Of a stretch of DNA of 64,000 nucleotides, positions 47,323 through 56,935 are shown piece by piece. The notes under the pieces are model-generated. The model was given only the letters and a program-made list of their open reading frames with translations. It ran no database searches and had not been told where the DNA came from. The first letter of the stretch is position 1; each line of letters starts with the position of its first letter. Where the stretch lies: positions 29,308 to 93,307 of the forward strand of contig JBASRE010000022.1 in the NCBI GenBank assembly GCA_049273695.1, in the 5' to 3' direction. The position numbers and the translations under genes were made by a program. The DNA comes from UBA11740 sp049273695 (GTDB lineage Bacteria; Acidobacteriota; Blastocatellia; Pyrinomonadales; Pyrinomonadaceae).

Positions 47323-48432
47323 ATGATTGTCTCAACTCTATATTCCTACAAGGGTGGGGCCGGTAGAACGGTTTGTAGTGCTAATCTCGTCGGCTCATTG
47401 GCGAAAGAGGTTGGGGCGTCTCAGCGCGCGCCCCTGATTCTGATGGACCTGGACCTTGATAGCGCTGGTTTGACGCATATGTTGGATTCGTATGCGGAAT
47501 TTGAAAACAGCTCCTGGAATACAGCAGCTCTAATTCAGGGAAGATTTTTGTTAGACAGGAGCCTTGATCGGAATATCTTCTTCAACCGCGATCCGAGAAC
47601 CAGGTTGGCTTCACAAACCATTAAGCTCCTGGTGGACGCAGGACTTCCTGCTGAGTTCCTGCTGAGCATGGAATTGATCGAACTGCGCAAGGGAGTGGGC
47701 CTCGAAATCGAAAACCTGGTTAACCGCGATCCTTCAACGGTGGTTAGCGAACTGAAGAAAAAGAACCGACCAAGCGAGAAGTCTATTAGGGGTTGTTTGG
47801 AGTCTTTAGTCCCAGCAGTTGGCGCCAAGGACATCTCGGCGAAAGTTGGCGCTCCTGAGGGTAGCGTCTTGTTTGTCGGCGGGCCTCAGGTTGGCAGCGA
47901 ACCGATCGTTGAGGGAGACGCGCGACCGAATCTTCGTCGATTCATTAACGAGTGCAAAAAGCAGAACGTGGCAGCCCTACTGATAGATTCAGCGTCCGGA
48001 AGACAGAATATCGCGAACCTCTGTCATGGTGTTTCTGATGTGATGATTTACTGCACCAGGCTAACCTACCAGTTCCGAGTTGGCACTAAATTGCAACTGC
48101 GGTATTTCCTCAACAAACCAACAAAGCAAAATAAGAAGAAGCCCGCAGTGGTTTTGCTGCCCGTGGCAGTGCCGGCTGCAACGTCGAAATGGGAAAAGTT
48201 AAAGAACAATGCCATGGATGATCTATCCGGACTTGTCCGCGACGTCCAACGCCTCACGCCATGTTACTGTTTCTTCGACGGAGTTCCAGAAATCGAATCG
48301 TTTAAGTGGGTCGAAAAGATTCTCAGAAACGATCTCTCAGATGATGAAACGATTGCTGTTGGGGTTTTTGAGGCCCTGGCAGCAAAGATTGTAGAAATCG
48401 CCAAAGAACGGTCATTGTTAGCCGACAATTGA
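47323..48432 (+). CDS. ParA/MinD-like ATPase with KGGAGRT P-loop
   Basis: A 369-residue SIMIBI-class ATPase. The deviant Walker A is YKGGAGRTVCSANL; the usual K before T/S is R here, a variant seen in several accessory systems. DLDLDSAGL follows as the second motif and ALLIDSASGRQNI as Walker B. It lies 14 nt after the toroid gene and 18 nt before the next gene. It probably acts as a regulated switch or positioner within this operon. Confidence 0.75.
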   Translation: MIVSTLYSYKGGAGRTVCSANLVGSLAKEVGASQRAPLILMDLDLDSAGLTHMLDSYAEFENSSWNTAALIQGRFLLDRSLDRNIFFNRDPRTRLASQTIKLLVDAGLPAEFLLSMELIELRKGVGLEIENLVNRDPSTVVSELKKKNRPSEKSIRGCLESLVPAVGAKDISAKVGAPEGSVLFVGGPQVGSEPIVEGDARPNLRRFINECKKQNVAALLIDSASGRQNIANLCHGVSDVMIYCTRLTYQFRVGTKLQLRYFLNKPTKQNKKKPAVVLLPVAVPAATSKWEKLKNNAMDDLSGLVRDVQRLTPCYCFFDGVPEIESFKWVEKILRNDLSDDETIAVGVFEALAAKIVEIAKERSLLADN

Positions 48433-48450
48433 TCAGAGCTTCGAGGGAAA

Positions 48451-50544
48451 ATGTTATCTGAGAAAGAGGCGCTGGACTCAACCCGTTACCAGATAGACCA
48501 CACGCTGTTGCCCTTAGTGTTCTTGGATGGCGACGAAGCTGAGGTGTCATTGGACGACTTCAGTATTGATGTTTTGCCAGTCACCGCAACAATGATATGT
48601 AAGTTCGCCGCGCTGATGGTACAGGCGTACTGGCTTGAACTAAAATCAATAACGCGAGACGTCTCGAGAACCGATTTGCAGCTGCCGCCCCGGCTGGATG
48701 ACATAATTAGTCAGCTTTGGGCGGGCCATCAAACGCACACCAATGCCTTTGCGTTATCAATTCTGCATACCGCAAGTCTCTCACCAACTTCCTCACTGAT
48801 TTCGAAATTAGTATGCAACCCTCGAATAATTGTTCGGTGGACCAAACTGATCAAGCTGCGGAAAGCGCAGTACAGGGCGTTTGAACAGGAACTAGACAGT
48901 GACGATTGGTACCTTCGTTATGAAGAGCTTCTGCAAGCTCTTCCGGTTTTGAACGCGGTTAAATACGAGAAACGAAGACTCCAGCTAAAGTTGCTGGGTG
49001 AGAAGGTCTGGATTCCGGAATTCCCATTTCTTCATTTTCCGGAGACCTCTACTGTGCCCTGTTATCTTAGGGGCTTCAGCGCGGCTCATCGCGATCACTC
49101 CATTCAATTTGAAGATCCCCATAAAGGAATCCCGATTGATTCCGCTCTTGAGACCAATGATGACAGGGAGCGTTACCGAGCTATCCGTACCATTCTTGGC
49201 GTCGACGAGGTGCCAGAAAGGATCGTCTATCTATTTGGCGGGGGTTATGAGCACATCCAACGTTTGGCGGAGGCCATCGCGGACGTCGATGTCGGGTCGA
49301 ATAGGGCCAAGGCATTGGACAAGATCAAGAGAAAGCACCGAGCAGAGTACAGGGAGATAGACGCAGACAAGTTTACGATCGATTTTGTTACTTTATTGAT
49401 TGCGGACAAGGGGCCAAACTGCGTTGCGCACGAAATACTCGATGAGGATAGCACTCTGCTCGACGAGTACCTTGCCTATTTCGAGCGCAATGGTCTCGAT
49501 GATGCCTCAAAGTGGAGGGCCGAGATGGAGCGTCAGATCGCTACCCGGAAAGCGCATATCGGAGAGTATCTAAGAGTTGATCCGGAATATAAGTTGTGGC
49601 TGGAGAGAAAGCTGGAAAGGGAGATACGGGTCTGGTGCCTCACAGCCGCAGCCGGTCTGCAGTCTGAGGAACCGCCTACATATGTAGAGTCAATCAACCT
49701 TCACCTTACGATGTTCAGAAGTTGGTCCGAGGCCTTTTGGCATTCCAAGGGGGGCATAGATGAAATAAAATTGGTCGTTGGCGACACAAACAAGATCTCA
49801 GAACGCATTTTCAAGTTTTTGATTTTGTTCTATCGTGGTGTTCAGGCTTACCACCAGTCGATGAACGCGGACAGCCGGTCTGTGATAGGCAACCACGACA
49901 AACACGAGAAGCGAATGCTCGAGACGGTATCCCAGCTTTGGGATGGTAACCACTATACGTCTCCGAGGAAGATGTCCACAGGGATGCTGGTTGGCCAGTT
50001 TCGCGAGGTCCTTCGAGATTTCAATGGAAGCGAGATGGTTAAGACTCTGTTCGGAAGGGATACGCTTTTGGATCTCAAGATCTATGAGCAACTCACCGGT
50101 CCACAGGACTCCCCCTTAGGTTGGAGCACCTTCTTCAATCGGCAGAAGCATGACCTCCCGCCGGTTGAGAGCGACGAAATGGCTTTGTTCATAGAGAAGA
50201 CTAAAGCAATCTTAAAAACGTTTCGATACGGTTTTGCCGGGGTGGGCGATGATATACCCTATACCCTGGAACCTATCTACCCGATGGTAATTTCTTTCCG
50301 CGAGTTGCACCGCAATCGAGATGGCATGCTTGTGTATAGCTATGAGCTTTCATCCATCGACGAACAACCAATGCCATCGGCAGCGGACCAAAAGGAAAGA
50401 GCGATTTCGATTATCACTCCCCGGGAGTACATTCCGAACGAAGAATACTACTGCATTCCCCACCGGACGCGTTCGACCAAGAAGTGGTGGCTTGAACCGC
50501 TCCTCGTACGATGTAGTTCGTTCGATAAGGTCTTGCAAGGATAG
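48451..50544 (+). CDS. Hypothetical 697-residue protein of the KGGAGRT operon
   Basis: A large soluble protein without recognised domains. The first 100 residues are hydrophobic-helical; the middle is charged helical (EKRRLQLKLLGEKVW), and YLFGGGYEHIQRLAEAI could be a loop. The C-terminus is acidic then beta-like. It is sandwiched tightly between a KGGAGRT ATPase and a YkgJ-type protein (11 nt gap), so it is probably the main functional component. I do not assign a function. Confidence 0.6.
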   Translation: MLSEKEALDSTRYQIDHTLLPLVFLDGDEAEVSLDDFSIDVLPVTATMICKFAALMVQAYWLELKSITRDVSRTDLQLPPRLDDIISQLWAGHQTHTNAFALSILHTASLSPTSSLISKLVCNPRIIVRWTKLIKLRKAQYRAFEQELDSDDWYLRYEELLQALPVLNAVKYEKRRLQLKLLGEKVWIPEFPFLHFPETSTVPCYLRGFSAAHRDHSIQFEDPHKGIPIDSALETNDDRERYRAIRTILGVDEVPERIVYLFGGGYEHIQRLAEAIADVDVGSNRAKALDKIKRKHRAEYREIDADKFTIDFVTLLIADKGPNCVAHEILDEDSTLLDEYLAYFERNGLDDASKWRAEMERQIATRKAHIGEYLRVDPEYKLWLERKLEREIRVWCLTAAAGLQSEEPPTYVESINLHLTMFRSWSEAFWHSKGGIDEIKLVVGDTNKISERIFKFLILFYRGVQAYHQSMNADSRSVIGNHDKHEKRMLETVSQLWDGNHYTSPRKMSTGMLVGQFREVLRDFNGSEMVKTLFGRDTLLDLKIYEQLTGPQDSPLGWSTFFNRQKHDLPPVESDEMALFIEKTKAILKTFRYGFAGVGDDIPYTLEPIYPMVISFRELHRNRDGMLVYSYELSSIDEQPMPSAADQKERAISIITPREYIPNEEYYCIPHRTRSTKKWWLEPLLVRCSSFDKVLQG

Positions 50545-50555
50545 AAACTCCAAGC

Positions 50556-51086
50556 ATGCTCTATCAAATATCTCCATTCAGTAAAGCCGCCGAGACGAAA
50601 ACCGGTCTTAAGAAGGTCGAAATAGTTGACGGTAAGATTAACTTCGTCTGCTTACAGCAGGAGTGTCCCGAGTCCTGTTGTGGTCCATTTGGCGGGGTCC
50701 AACGGGGGATAGAGTCCATTGAAGGACGAAGCTTCTCGGAAATAATACTTACGGCAGAAGATTCCGGACGATTGCTAGCGGCTGGTGAGTCTTATCTGAT
50801 AGAGATGGTCGAAGAGGGTAAGTACCGAATGAAGTTGCTCGAGGATGGAACATGCTCAGCGCTCGAGGATGGTAAATGCTCGATTCATCGTCTTAAACCA
50901 ACTGTCTGCCGAGCGTTTCCATTTTACGTCGACATGTTCGTAGGGGTCTGTGCCGTGACTACATGTCCAGGCTTTGGTGCTGGTTGGACTGATATCGAAG
51001 ATCTCACGCAGGAAATCGAAGCATCAGGTGAGATGTACCAGTTTTGGCTTGATTCAATCAAGCGTAAGAACAATTCCAGCGAATAG
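50556..51086 (+). CDS. YkgJ-family cysteine-cluster protein
   Basis: A 176-residue protein with the YkgJ CxxxCC-type cluster: FVCLQQECPESCCGPFGG, then GKCSIHRLKPTVCRAFPF and CAVTTCPGFG. It has eight or more cysteines in the family order. The family binds zinc or iron and its exact reaction is unknown. As the last gene of the operon it may be a metal-dependent modifying enzyme acting on a partner. Confidence 0.72.
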   Translation: MLYQISPFSKAAETKTGLKKVEIVDGKINFVCLQQECPESCCGPFGGVQRGIESIEGRSFSEIILTAEDSGRLLAAGESYLIEMVEEGKYRMKLLEDGTCSALEDGKCSIHRLKPTVCRAFPFYVDMFVGVCAVTTCPGFGAGWTDIEDLTQEIEASGEMYQFWLDSIKRKNNSSE

Positions 51087-51320
51087 AGTGACGTGGCAAT
51101 CCTGTCACACGGCTCCGTTTAGAACCGTAATCCAAAGTCGCGTTAAACTCCCAACGTGGGTGTTAATCTCAGATGCCAGATCCATTATGAGTTCCCTGAT
51201 TCGATCCTGCGGTATTAGATCGAAGCGAATCTTGTCCTTCTCACCACTAAGAATTCTTCGCTACAATTCCTAAAGCCCGCCTAGCTAGTGGGACGATTCG
51301 AGCGATGACCTTCCCACACG

Positions 51321-53513
51321 TCAATAACGAACCTGGGCGGCCAAACTAAGCAGTCTAGACCGCGCCTGATCCTGAGATACCTCTCCAGACAGGATCTGGT
51401 CCAAGGCTTCGCGCCACTCCTTCAGTAGTCTCTCCATTTCCGGGAAGATTTCCAGGCGTCCTCTGAAAAGCCGTTCAATTATTTCAACGCTTTCCTTCAA
51501 GCCGTTGCTGTTCTCATCCGGAAGTTTTGTAGCTTCCGGCATGCGCCAAAGGATCGCAGCTACCTCGGCCTGAGCAGCAAGCACGATCATGGCCAGTACG
51601 ATGTGGTTCACGTCGAGCAACGTTATGTCTTTAAGTAGCCTCAGTGTCTCTTGAGCCGCAGTGGCGTCATTTTGGGAGGCCTGAATCACTGCTGCCGAAC
51701 GCAGAATTCCGTGAGCCGGCCAATTCTTTCTTTCGCCGGTGCACCAGGCGGAGTTGAGCATCCTGAACTTTCTCAAAGCCTCGGTAAAACGGCGGTGCTC
51801 TTTCAAGTCGTGTCGTAAGTAAGAACACGCGCCGATACGCAGCCAGTGCTGCAGCCAAAATCTGTAGTTGCTGTCCTCTAGTTCCAAGTTACCGATCAAC
51901 AAAAGCGGTGCCCCGATGTTTTCCTGCTCACACGCAGTCCCCAAAGTGTCTGACTTGACCATGCTCATCAGCAAGAATCGCCGCGCCTCGGCGAAATCTC
52001 CGGCGATTGTCTCGAGGTGGCAGCGATACTGATATTGACGGCATTGGTCATCGATGCTTGAGAACTCCATTATTGCTTCGTCGCTTACATTGCGCGCCTT
52101 TTCAATCTCCGCTTCGTTGTTAAATCCTCTCAAAGTAAGCGCTTGTACTCGAGTTCCCAGCGCCCTGGCCCGAGCATCGTAGGCAATAGGTTGAGCAAAC
52201 GCCGCCGGCATAAGCCTTTGGATTGAACTTGATTGCAGTTTCAACGCTTCGGCGATCCATTCCATGTTGTCTGATACACGGTCGAACGCGAAGCAATCGG
52301 TTTGATGTACAGCTTGCAGAATCATTCCGTCAATCAGCAGGGGGATCCTCTCCCATTGACGCGCGAGTAACGGCTGTAACTCTTGCATAGCGTGGACCTG
52401 TCTCTCAGCATCTTTGAGCGCGCCGGCATGATTGGCCGCGGTCAGAGCCCAGCGGCGCAAAGAATACTCAAACCAGTTCACCGTATGGTCCTCGTCAATC
52501 TGGCGTAGATGTGCTCTCAGAGGCGCTGCCAAATTGTCGATCAGCCAATTAGCAATTTTATGACCTCGCGTATCCAGACGCTGCTGTCCTATCAACTGGT
52601 CCAGCCAAACAACCAGAATTCCAAGTTGAGCATCTCGCCCGCGTACACCTATCTGCTCGAGCCGTTCGATACAACGCTGGAGCCGATGGCCGGCGCCGTC
52701 CCTTACTTGCGAAACAATTTGACCTTCGTCGTGGAGGGCATCGGTCAGGACCTGCAACGCTACACCGTAACTTTCTTCGCTCATTAACCGGTCAACTCGC
52801 TCAACCAGATCCAGCGTTTCCATGGTCTGATCAAACGAGCCGAAGGCGTCGCGTAAAATCTCTTTGCTGCGAGTAGAACAACGCCGGTAGTTTGCGTGGC
52901 TGGCATTGGCGAGCAGATCGCAGATTTGCAGTGGCGGTTCAAACTTCGCGTCCTTGAGGCTGATTTTCGGGACCTCCCAATTTAACTTGTCTCTGGCGAG
53001 CCCACGCCTCACGGCCGCCAGACCCAGGTATTCGTCGAACCGGATCTCGTAATCACGTTTTGATATGCTTAGTGTGTGTCCTTGTGAGTTCCTCGGCTCC
53101 AGGCTAACCATGTCGGCGCGAAGGTGGAGATTGATTCGATCGTCCGGTCCGTTGGAAAACGCTTGGAAAATTCGCAGCGCGAGTTCGGCAACCATATTTG
53201 TCTGGGTGGGAAGTCTTTCTCCGTAGCGAACCCGCTCGAGGTTTACGATCCTTACTGGCTGCCACCCGAGTTTTTGGAGCTCCGGCACTAGGTACTGGAT
53301 GCCCTGATTGAGTGGGTCAGGCTTGAGTTTTGTGGCATGAAACTCCGGGTCCTCGGCTCGATCCCAGCCGGGAAATCCAGCCATGATCTTCTCGGCTTGT
53401 TCGAACACCTCAGGATTCATCGGAGCGACGAAGCCCGCAAGCAACGGTGGGAAGGGGCTAGTGGCGCCAAAGTCGCTCTCATCGACGAAGAAGTAGTAGT
53501 CGCGACTTGCCAA
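51321..53513 (-). CDS. DUF3800 protein with long helical C-terminus
   Basis: A 730-residue protein. The N-terminal DUF3800 domain (about 210 residues) has YYFFVDESDFG and EFHATKLK, with QICDLLANASHANYRR near residue 200. The rest is about 500 residues of TPR-like helices (for example EEARRFL-like, SYLRHDLKEHRRFTEALRKF). The DUF3800 fold is RNase H-like and may be catalytic; the helical part suggests sensing or scaffolding, so it resembles an effector-sensor fusion. It is convergent to the YkgJ gene. Confidence 0.68.
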   Translation of the reverse strand: MASRDYYFFVDESDFGATSPFPPLLAGFVAPMNPEVFEQAEKIMAGFPGWDRAEDPEFHATKLKPDPLNQGIQYLVPELQKLGWQPVRIVNLERVRYGERLPTQTNMVAELALRIFQAFSNGPDDRINLHLRADMVSLEPRNSQGHTLSISKRDYEIRFDEYLGLAAVRRGLARDKLNWEVPKISLKDAKFEPPLQICDLLANASHANYRRCSTRSKEILRDAFGSFDQTMETLDLVERVDRLMSEESYGVALQVLTDALHDEGQIVSQVRDGAGHRLQRCIERLEQIGVRGRDAQLGILVVWLDQLIGQQRLDTRGHKIANWLIDNLAAPLRAHLRQIDEDHTVNWFEYSLRRWALTAANHAGALKDAERQVHAMQELQPLLARQWERIPLLIDGMILQAVHQTDCFAFDRVSDNMEWIAEALKLQSSSIQRLMPAAFAQPIAYDARARALGTRVQALTLRGFNNEAEIEKARNVSDEAIMEFSSIDDQCRQYQYRCHLETIAGDFAEARRFLLMSMVKSDTLGTACEQENIGAPLLLIGNLELEDSNYRFWLQHWLRIGACSYLRHDLKEHRRFTEALRKFRMLNSAWCTGERKNWPAHGILRSAAVIQASQNDATAAQETLRLLKDITLLDVNHIVLAMIVLAAQAEVAAILWRMPEATKLPDENSNGLKESVEIIERLFRGRLEIFPEMERLLKEWREALDQILSGEVSQDQARSRLLSLAAQVRY

Positions 53514-53957
53514 GGTTATTCCTCCATTTAAATATAGGATTCTTAGGCCGGCTTGAGTGGTACGGGCGGCTTATTATCCCATTCGTGGATTCTTTTCAAG
53601 TATTTTCGGAATTTCCCTGAAGGTAAGCCCTGTTCACATCTATCATGAAGCGGCGTTTGATGGATTAGCGAGATAGCTTGCCAGCTCGCAGCTCAGGTGA
53701 TGATGTTGATTTAGCCCATTGAATGGGAGTAATATCTCGTCGCTCACAGAAGCCGACCTATTCGAGTTTAGTCTGTTTCTATATTTGCAAGGTCTTTCTT
53801 AAGTTGGGCACGTTTTCTAATCCCCCAACTTGGTAGAAGAAGTGCTGGGACGCATACGGTCCTTCGCTTCTCCTGACAAAGGCAATCTGGTTCGAACGAA
53901 CCTGATGATGCCTCGCCGGCGGCAACGCCGGTAATAAGACTCAATCACCCAAACGAC
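53514..53957. other. Gene-free region with a structured leader
   Basis: About 440 bases upstream of the plus-strand cluster starting at 53994. No gene is supported. The last 70 bases contain the hairpins described in the next entry. Promoter positions are not clear. Confidence 0.4.
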
Positions 53958-53964
53958 TTGGGTG
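53889..53964 (+). promoter_or_regulatory. Three successive short hairpins before the 53994 gene
   Basis: Hairpin 1: GGTTC-GAAC-GAACC at 53889-53902. Hairpin 2: CCGGCG-GCAA-CGCCGG at 53916-53931, with a GNRA loop. Hairpin 3: CACCCAA-ACGAC-TTGGGTG at 53946-53964. A GAGGAGGAG ribosome site follows. This is a plausible structured 5' leader; no riboswitch class is matched. Confidence 0.45.
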
Positions 53965-53993
53965 GCGGTCTATGTCGAGGAGGAGTGCGAAGG

Positions 53994-54347
53994 ATGCGTG
54001 AACCAACACCAGCAAGACGCAGCCGGGGCGGTCAACCCGGAAATCAAAACTCCAAAGGAAATCGCGGTAACAGTTTCGCACGCGGAAAGCTCGGCAACCG
54101 CGGCGGCTTCGGCGCGCCCAGGGGAAATGAGCGAGCGCGTAAGCGCCGAACTCTTTTAACCGAAGTCCGGGCCGATTATGCACGGGTTCCCGAGGCACTA
54201 GCTTGGATCGATGAGCATCCCGAACTAGGCCAGATGGAAGTCTTTCAGGACTCCTATTTGATTGGCGCGGTCTACGCCGGATTGACACCGGACGAACTCG
54301 CGAAGAGCCATCGAGAGTTCGAGTTAGGCCTCTACGTCGCACCATAG
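53994..54347 (+). CDS. Small basic Gly/Arg-rich protein with acidic C-terminus
   Basis: A 117-residue protein. The first 50 residues are low-complexity and basic (RGGQPGNQNSKGNRG, GNRGGFGAPRGN), a pattern also seen in phage small-terminase and plasmid-type proteins. The second half is acidic-helical (EALAWIDEHPELGQMEVF). The frame extends to 53958, but the ATG at 53994 follows a ribosome site. The link to packaging proteins is only compositional. Confidence 0.5.
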   Translation: MREPTPARRSRGGQPGNQNSKGNRGNSFARGKLGNRGGFGAPRGNERARKRRTLLTEVRADYARVPEALAWIDEHPELGQMEVFQDSYLIGAVYAGLTPDELAKSHREFELGLYVAP

Positions 54348-54439
54348 CAGATGCGAGAAGCCATCCGGATTTGAGTTTCTCGCTTCGGCTGCGAGCTGTG
54401 AGCGGAAGATGCAGTAACTAATTTCAGGGAGAAATCATA

Positions 54440-55759
54440 ATGATGAGACGAAGAAACAAAGGTGTGAAACAGATTGAAGAACAAGCTTTCAGAGACGGAA
54501 GCCAAAGCGTGAAGCCGGATGCAGCCCTGAATGAGGTAGAAGCTGTCTTCGCGCGGCGTCGGGAGCAGGAAAACCATGACGCTACTGATCGAATCAAGCA
54601 GCTCGAAGCGGGGATCGCAAGACTTGGACACCGCCAGGAAGAACTCGAAGTACACTGGCTCGACCTCAGAGATTTAACTGACAGTCTCCCTCCGCAAATA
54701 ATCCTACCGCTGATCGCTGTTACTACTGCGAGCATCGTGCTCTTCGGTGAGGCGATTTTCTTAGCTCCCGTAATGGATGGTTTCGGTATCGCGGACCCTA
54801 TTTGGCAAATGGTCTTCGCGGGGGTGCTCGTGGTCGTTTGTAGCGGCTTGATTCACATTTCTAAAAAGAATTGGCCGGCGAATCTGGAAAGTGATCACAA
54901 GGGCCGGAATGAAGAGTCCAAGCCCCGAAGGGAGGGCGTTGGCTGGGTCAAGTTCGCAGGCTTCGGCCTGCTTGCGCTGTTTTCACTCTGCCTGGTTTCA
55001 ATGCTTGGCTGGTGGCGGGCCGAGGAAATGATCTTCGCAGCTTCGGCCCAAGCTGGCTCGTGGAAGGAGTTTCTCGGTAACAATCCGATGCTCACGCGAC
55101 TGGTTGTTGTGTTATTGACGACAGCTTTGCCCGTGTTTGTCGCGGTTGCGGTTGACTGGGGTCTGGATGCCTTGCGACTGGCTTGGGATTGGCGAAAGAC
55201 CAGTTGGAGCTTGAGACGGACCACGAAGCATCTTGAGAACGCTCGCAAAGCCCTGGAGGCGCAACTCGAAAAGAAGGATGCTCGACTCCATGCGCTCGAG
55301 CAACAAGCCAAGGAGTGGAAGAACGCTTATCTACAAAACCATGAGTTGGGCCAGAGAATCGGAGCACGCCAGCTCCCTTTGGCAAGAATCGTTGTGAAGA
55401 TTGCGGCGGTCGCGTTGCTGGTTCTGATGAGTTGTCTCTTTCTCGATCCATGGCTAGGCGGTTACATCGACTCAGATTCAAAGCGGTATCTGTTGTATTT
55501 CTGTGCACTGCTTGGTATCGGCGGACTCTATGCGTATTACGCGCTCAACTCGTGGGACAGGCCGACGGCTCGTATGCTTTACAGAAACAAAGGCGTGATC
55601 TTCCGCAATGGCGAGGTGACACGGCGCGAAGCCGGCGAGAATCTTCTTTCCCCGCCATCGGAGCGAAAGAATGGGCAAAGAGAACATTCTGTCAATCCCG
55701 GACGATTACTGCCAAACAACGATCCACTGATTTCCCAGCAGGAGAATGCACGAATATGA
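54440..55759 (+). CDS. Polytopic membrane protein with coiled coil
   Basis: A 439-residue inner-membrane protein. A soluble helical N-terminus (about 80 residues) is followed by hydrophobic segments near residues 95-140 (two), 175-205, 220-245, then a coiled coil (TKHLENARKALEAQLEKKD), then segments near 315-335 and 350-370. A good ribosome site (GGGAGAAA) precedes the ATG. Its stop overlaps the next gene's start (ATGA). In a cluster with FtsK and WXG100-like proteins it may be part of a secretion membrane complex. Confidence 0.65.
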   Translation: MMRRRNKGVKQIEEQAFRDGSQSVKPDAALNEVEAVFARRREQENHDATDRIKQLEAGIARLGHRQEELEVHWLDLRDLTDSLPPQIILPLIAVTTASIVLFGEAIFLAPVMDGFGIADPIWQMVFAGVLVVVCSGLIHISKKNWPANLESDHKGRNEESKPRREGVGWVKFAGFGLLALFSLCLVSMLGWWRAEEMIFAASAQAGSWKEFLGNNPMLTRLVVVLLTTALPVFVAVAVDWGLDALRLAWDWRKTSWSLRRTTKHLENARKALEAQLEKKDARLHALEQQAKEWKNAYLQNHELGQRIGARQLPLARIVVKIAAVALLVLMSCLFLDPWLGGYIDSDSKRYLLYFCALLGIGGLYAYYALNSWDRPTARMLYRNKGVIFRNGEVTRREAGENLLSPPSERKNGQREHSVNPGRLLPNNDPLISQQENARI

Positions 55760-56517
55760 CGACAAAACATCTCACGACGATTGCCCTATCGTTGGTACTT
55801 TCAACCGTCCTGTGTTCAGGTTGTAAAAGCAGCCGGCAGCATCAAGTCCTGGTCGTCATCTTGGATCTTACCGCCAGTACTGAGTCGGACGGCCGCGCCG
55901 TGGCCTTTGAATCAGTGCAACGGTGGTTCACTCAGAAAACCATTCATCGAGGAGACACCATCATTATCATCCCGATTACCGGTGACGCTTTGACTGAGAC
56001 CCAGGGAAAGATCCTGCGGTTTGAAGTGAGTGAGACTCGATCCAATTACGACCAGGATCTTCGGGATCTGGCAGTCAAAGTGAGCGACAGTTTGAAGGAA
56101 ATGGAAAGAGAAGCCAAACAGAATCCATACAAGTTCTCGGACGTGCTGGGAGCTTTCCGCCTGGCGTCAGAAGAACTTGGCCGCTATGACGGTAAATCTC
56201 GAAGAATCCTGATTGCCCTGACCGATTTCATCCAGGACGACCAGCAGGCGAGCTTCAAATCCATTCCGCAATTGGCAAACAAATTGGCTGCTATTCGCTT
56301 TGCCAGAGAATTGGCTGAGTCTCATCCGGCAGATCTCAATGCTCAGATGGTGTACTTGGGTTGGCTTCGCAGTAGCGATCTCAAAAAGATGGCGCCGTCA
56401 CGACGAGACGCACTGGCAGCATTTTGGAAAGAGTACATTCGAGTTCAAGGCGCTCAACATGTGATCGAAGCGACCGATGGCCCGGGCGGACTCGAGAGAG
56501 TTATCAAGGCTGACTAG
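55756..56517 (+). CDS. VWA-type lipoprotein
   Basis: A protein of about 253 residues. The N-terminus is a signal peptide with LSTVLCSGCKSS, a lipobox-like site with Cys as the lipidated residue. A von Willebrand A-like core follows: VVILDLTASTE (MIDAS-like DxTxS) and LIALTDFIQDD. ATG 55756 overlaps the upstream stop by 4 bp; the longer upstream frame to 55432 would run through the previous gene. Expected on the periplasmic face of the membrane, it could be a regulator or receptor for the secretion-like apparatus. Confidence 0.72.
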   Translation: MTTKHLTTIALSLVLSTVLCSGCKSSRQHQVLVVILDLTASTESDGRAVAFESVQRWFTQKTIHRGDTIIIIPITGDALTETQGKILRFEVSETRSNYDQDLRDLAVKVSDSLKEMEREAKQNPYKFSDVLGAFRLASEELGRYDGKSRRILIALTDFIQDDQQASFKSIPQLANKLAAIRFARELAESHPADLNAQMVYLGWLRSSDLKKMAPSRRDALAAFWKEYIRVQGAQHVIEATDGPGGLERVIKAD

Positions 56518-56935
56518 ATCTCGTCTTACAGCTTGAGGAATTCCAAGTTTAGCTTCATCGAAAAATGAGAACTTCGCTAGTTTGGGTCCGAGGTTGAGCT
56601 TTCGCCCACAGGGAATTGCGGCTGTATCCATCGTCTGACCAAAAACGGGCCCCAAACCTTGACTCACGAAAGCATGTTGCTATAGAGTCTGCGAGCCCAA
56701 ATTCAGTTCGGCGCAAAAGCGCCCGATTTCGTCACCGAACGCGCTTCACATTCTCTACTCTCTTTAATGCCGTGGAGTGTGCGCACCATTTGATCTAACG
56801 CTTCGTTGTTTAGCCATCGCACCAGCCTCGTGGGTTAAGCAAACGGGAGTGTTTCTCTAAGAGTGGCGTCTGAGTCGACCTCTCAAGAGGGTCGACTCGC
56901 GATCTTACACCCGAGACGAAGGACGAAACTTACCC
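56518..56935. other. Gene-free region with a 9-bp palindrome
   Basis: About 420 bases before the FtsK-like gene, with no supported gene. GAGTCGACC at 56872-56880 and its reverse complement GGTCGACTC at 56890-56898 flank a 9-nt spacer, about 38 bases before the start. It has no U-tract, so an operator is more likely than a terminator. Confidence 0.45.

Noticed and set aside
53880..53960. ACCTGAT...GCC stretch resembling a TPP riboswitch
   Set aside because: The CTGAGA element and the required stems of the TPP riboswitch are absent; only hairpins remain.
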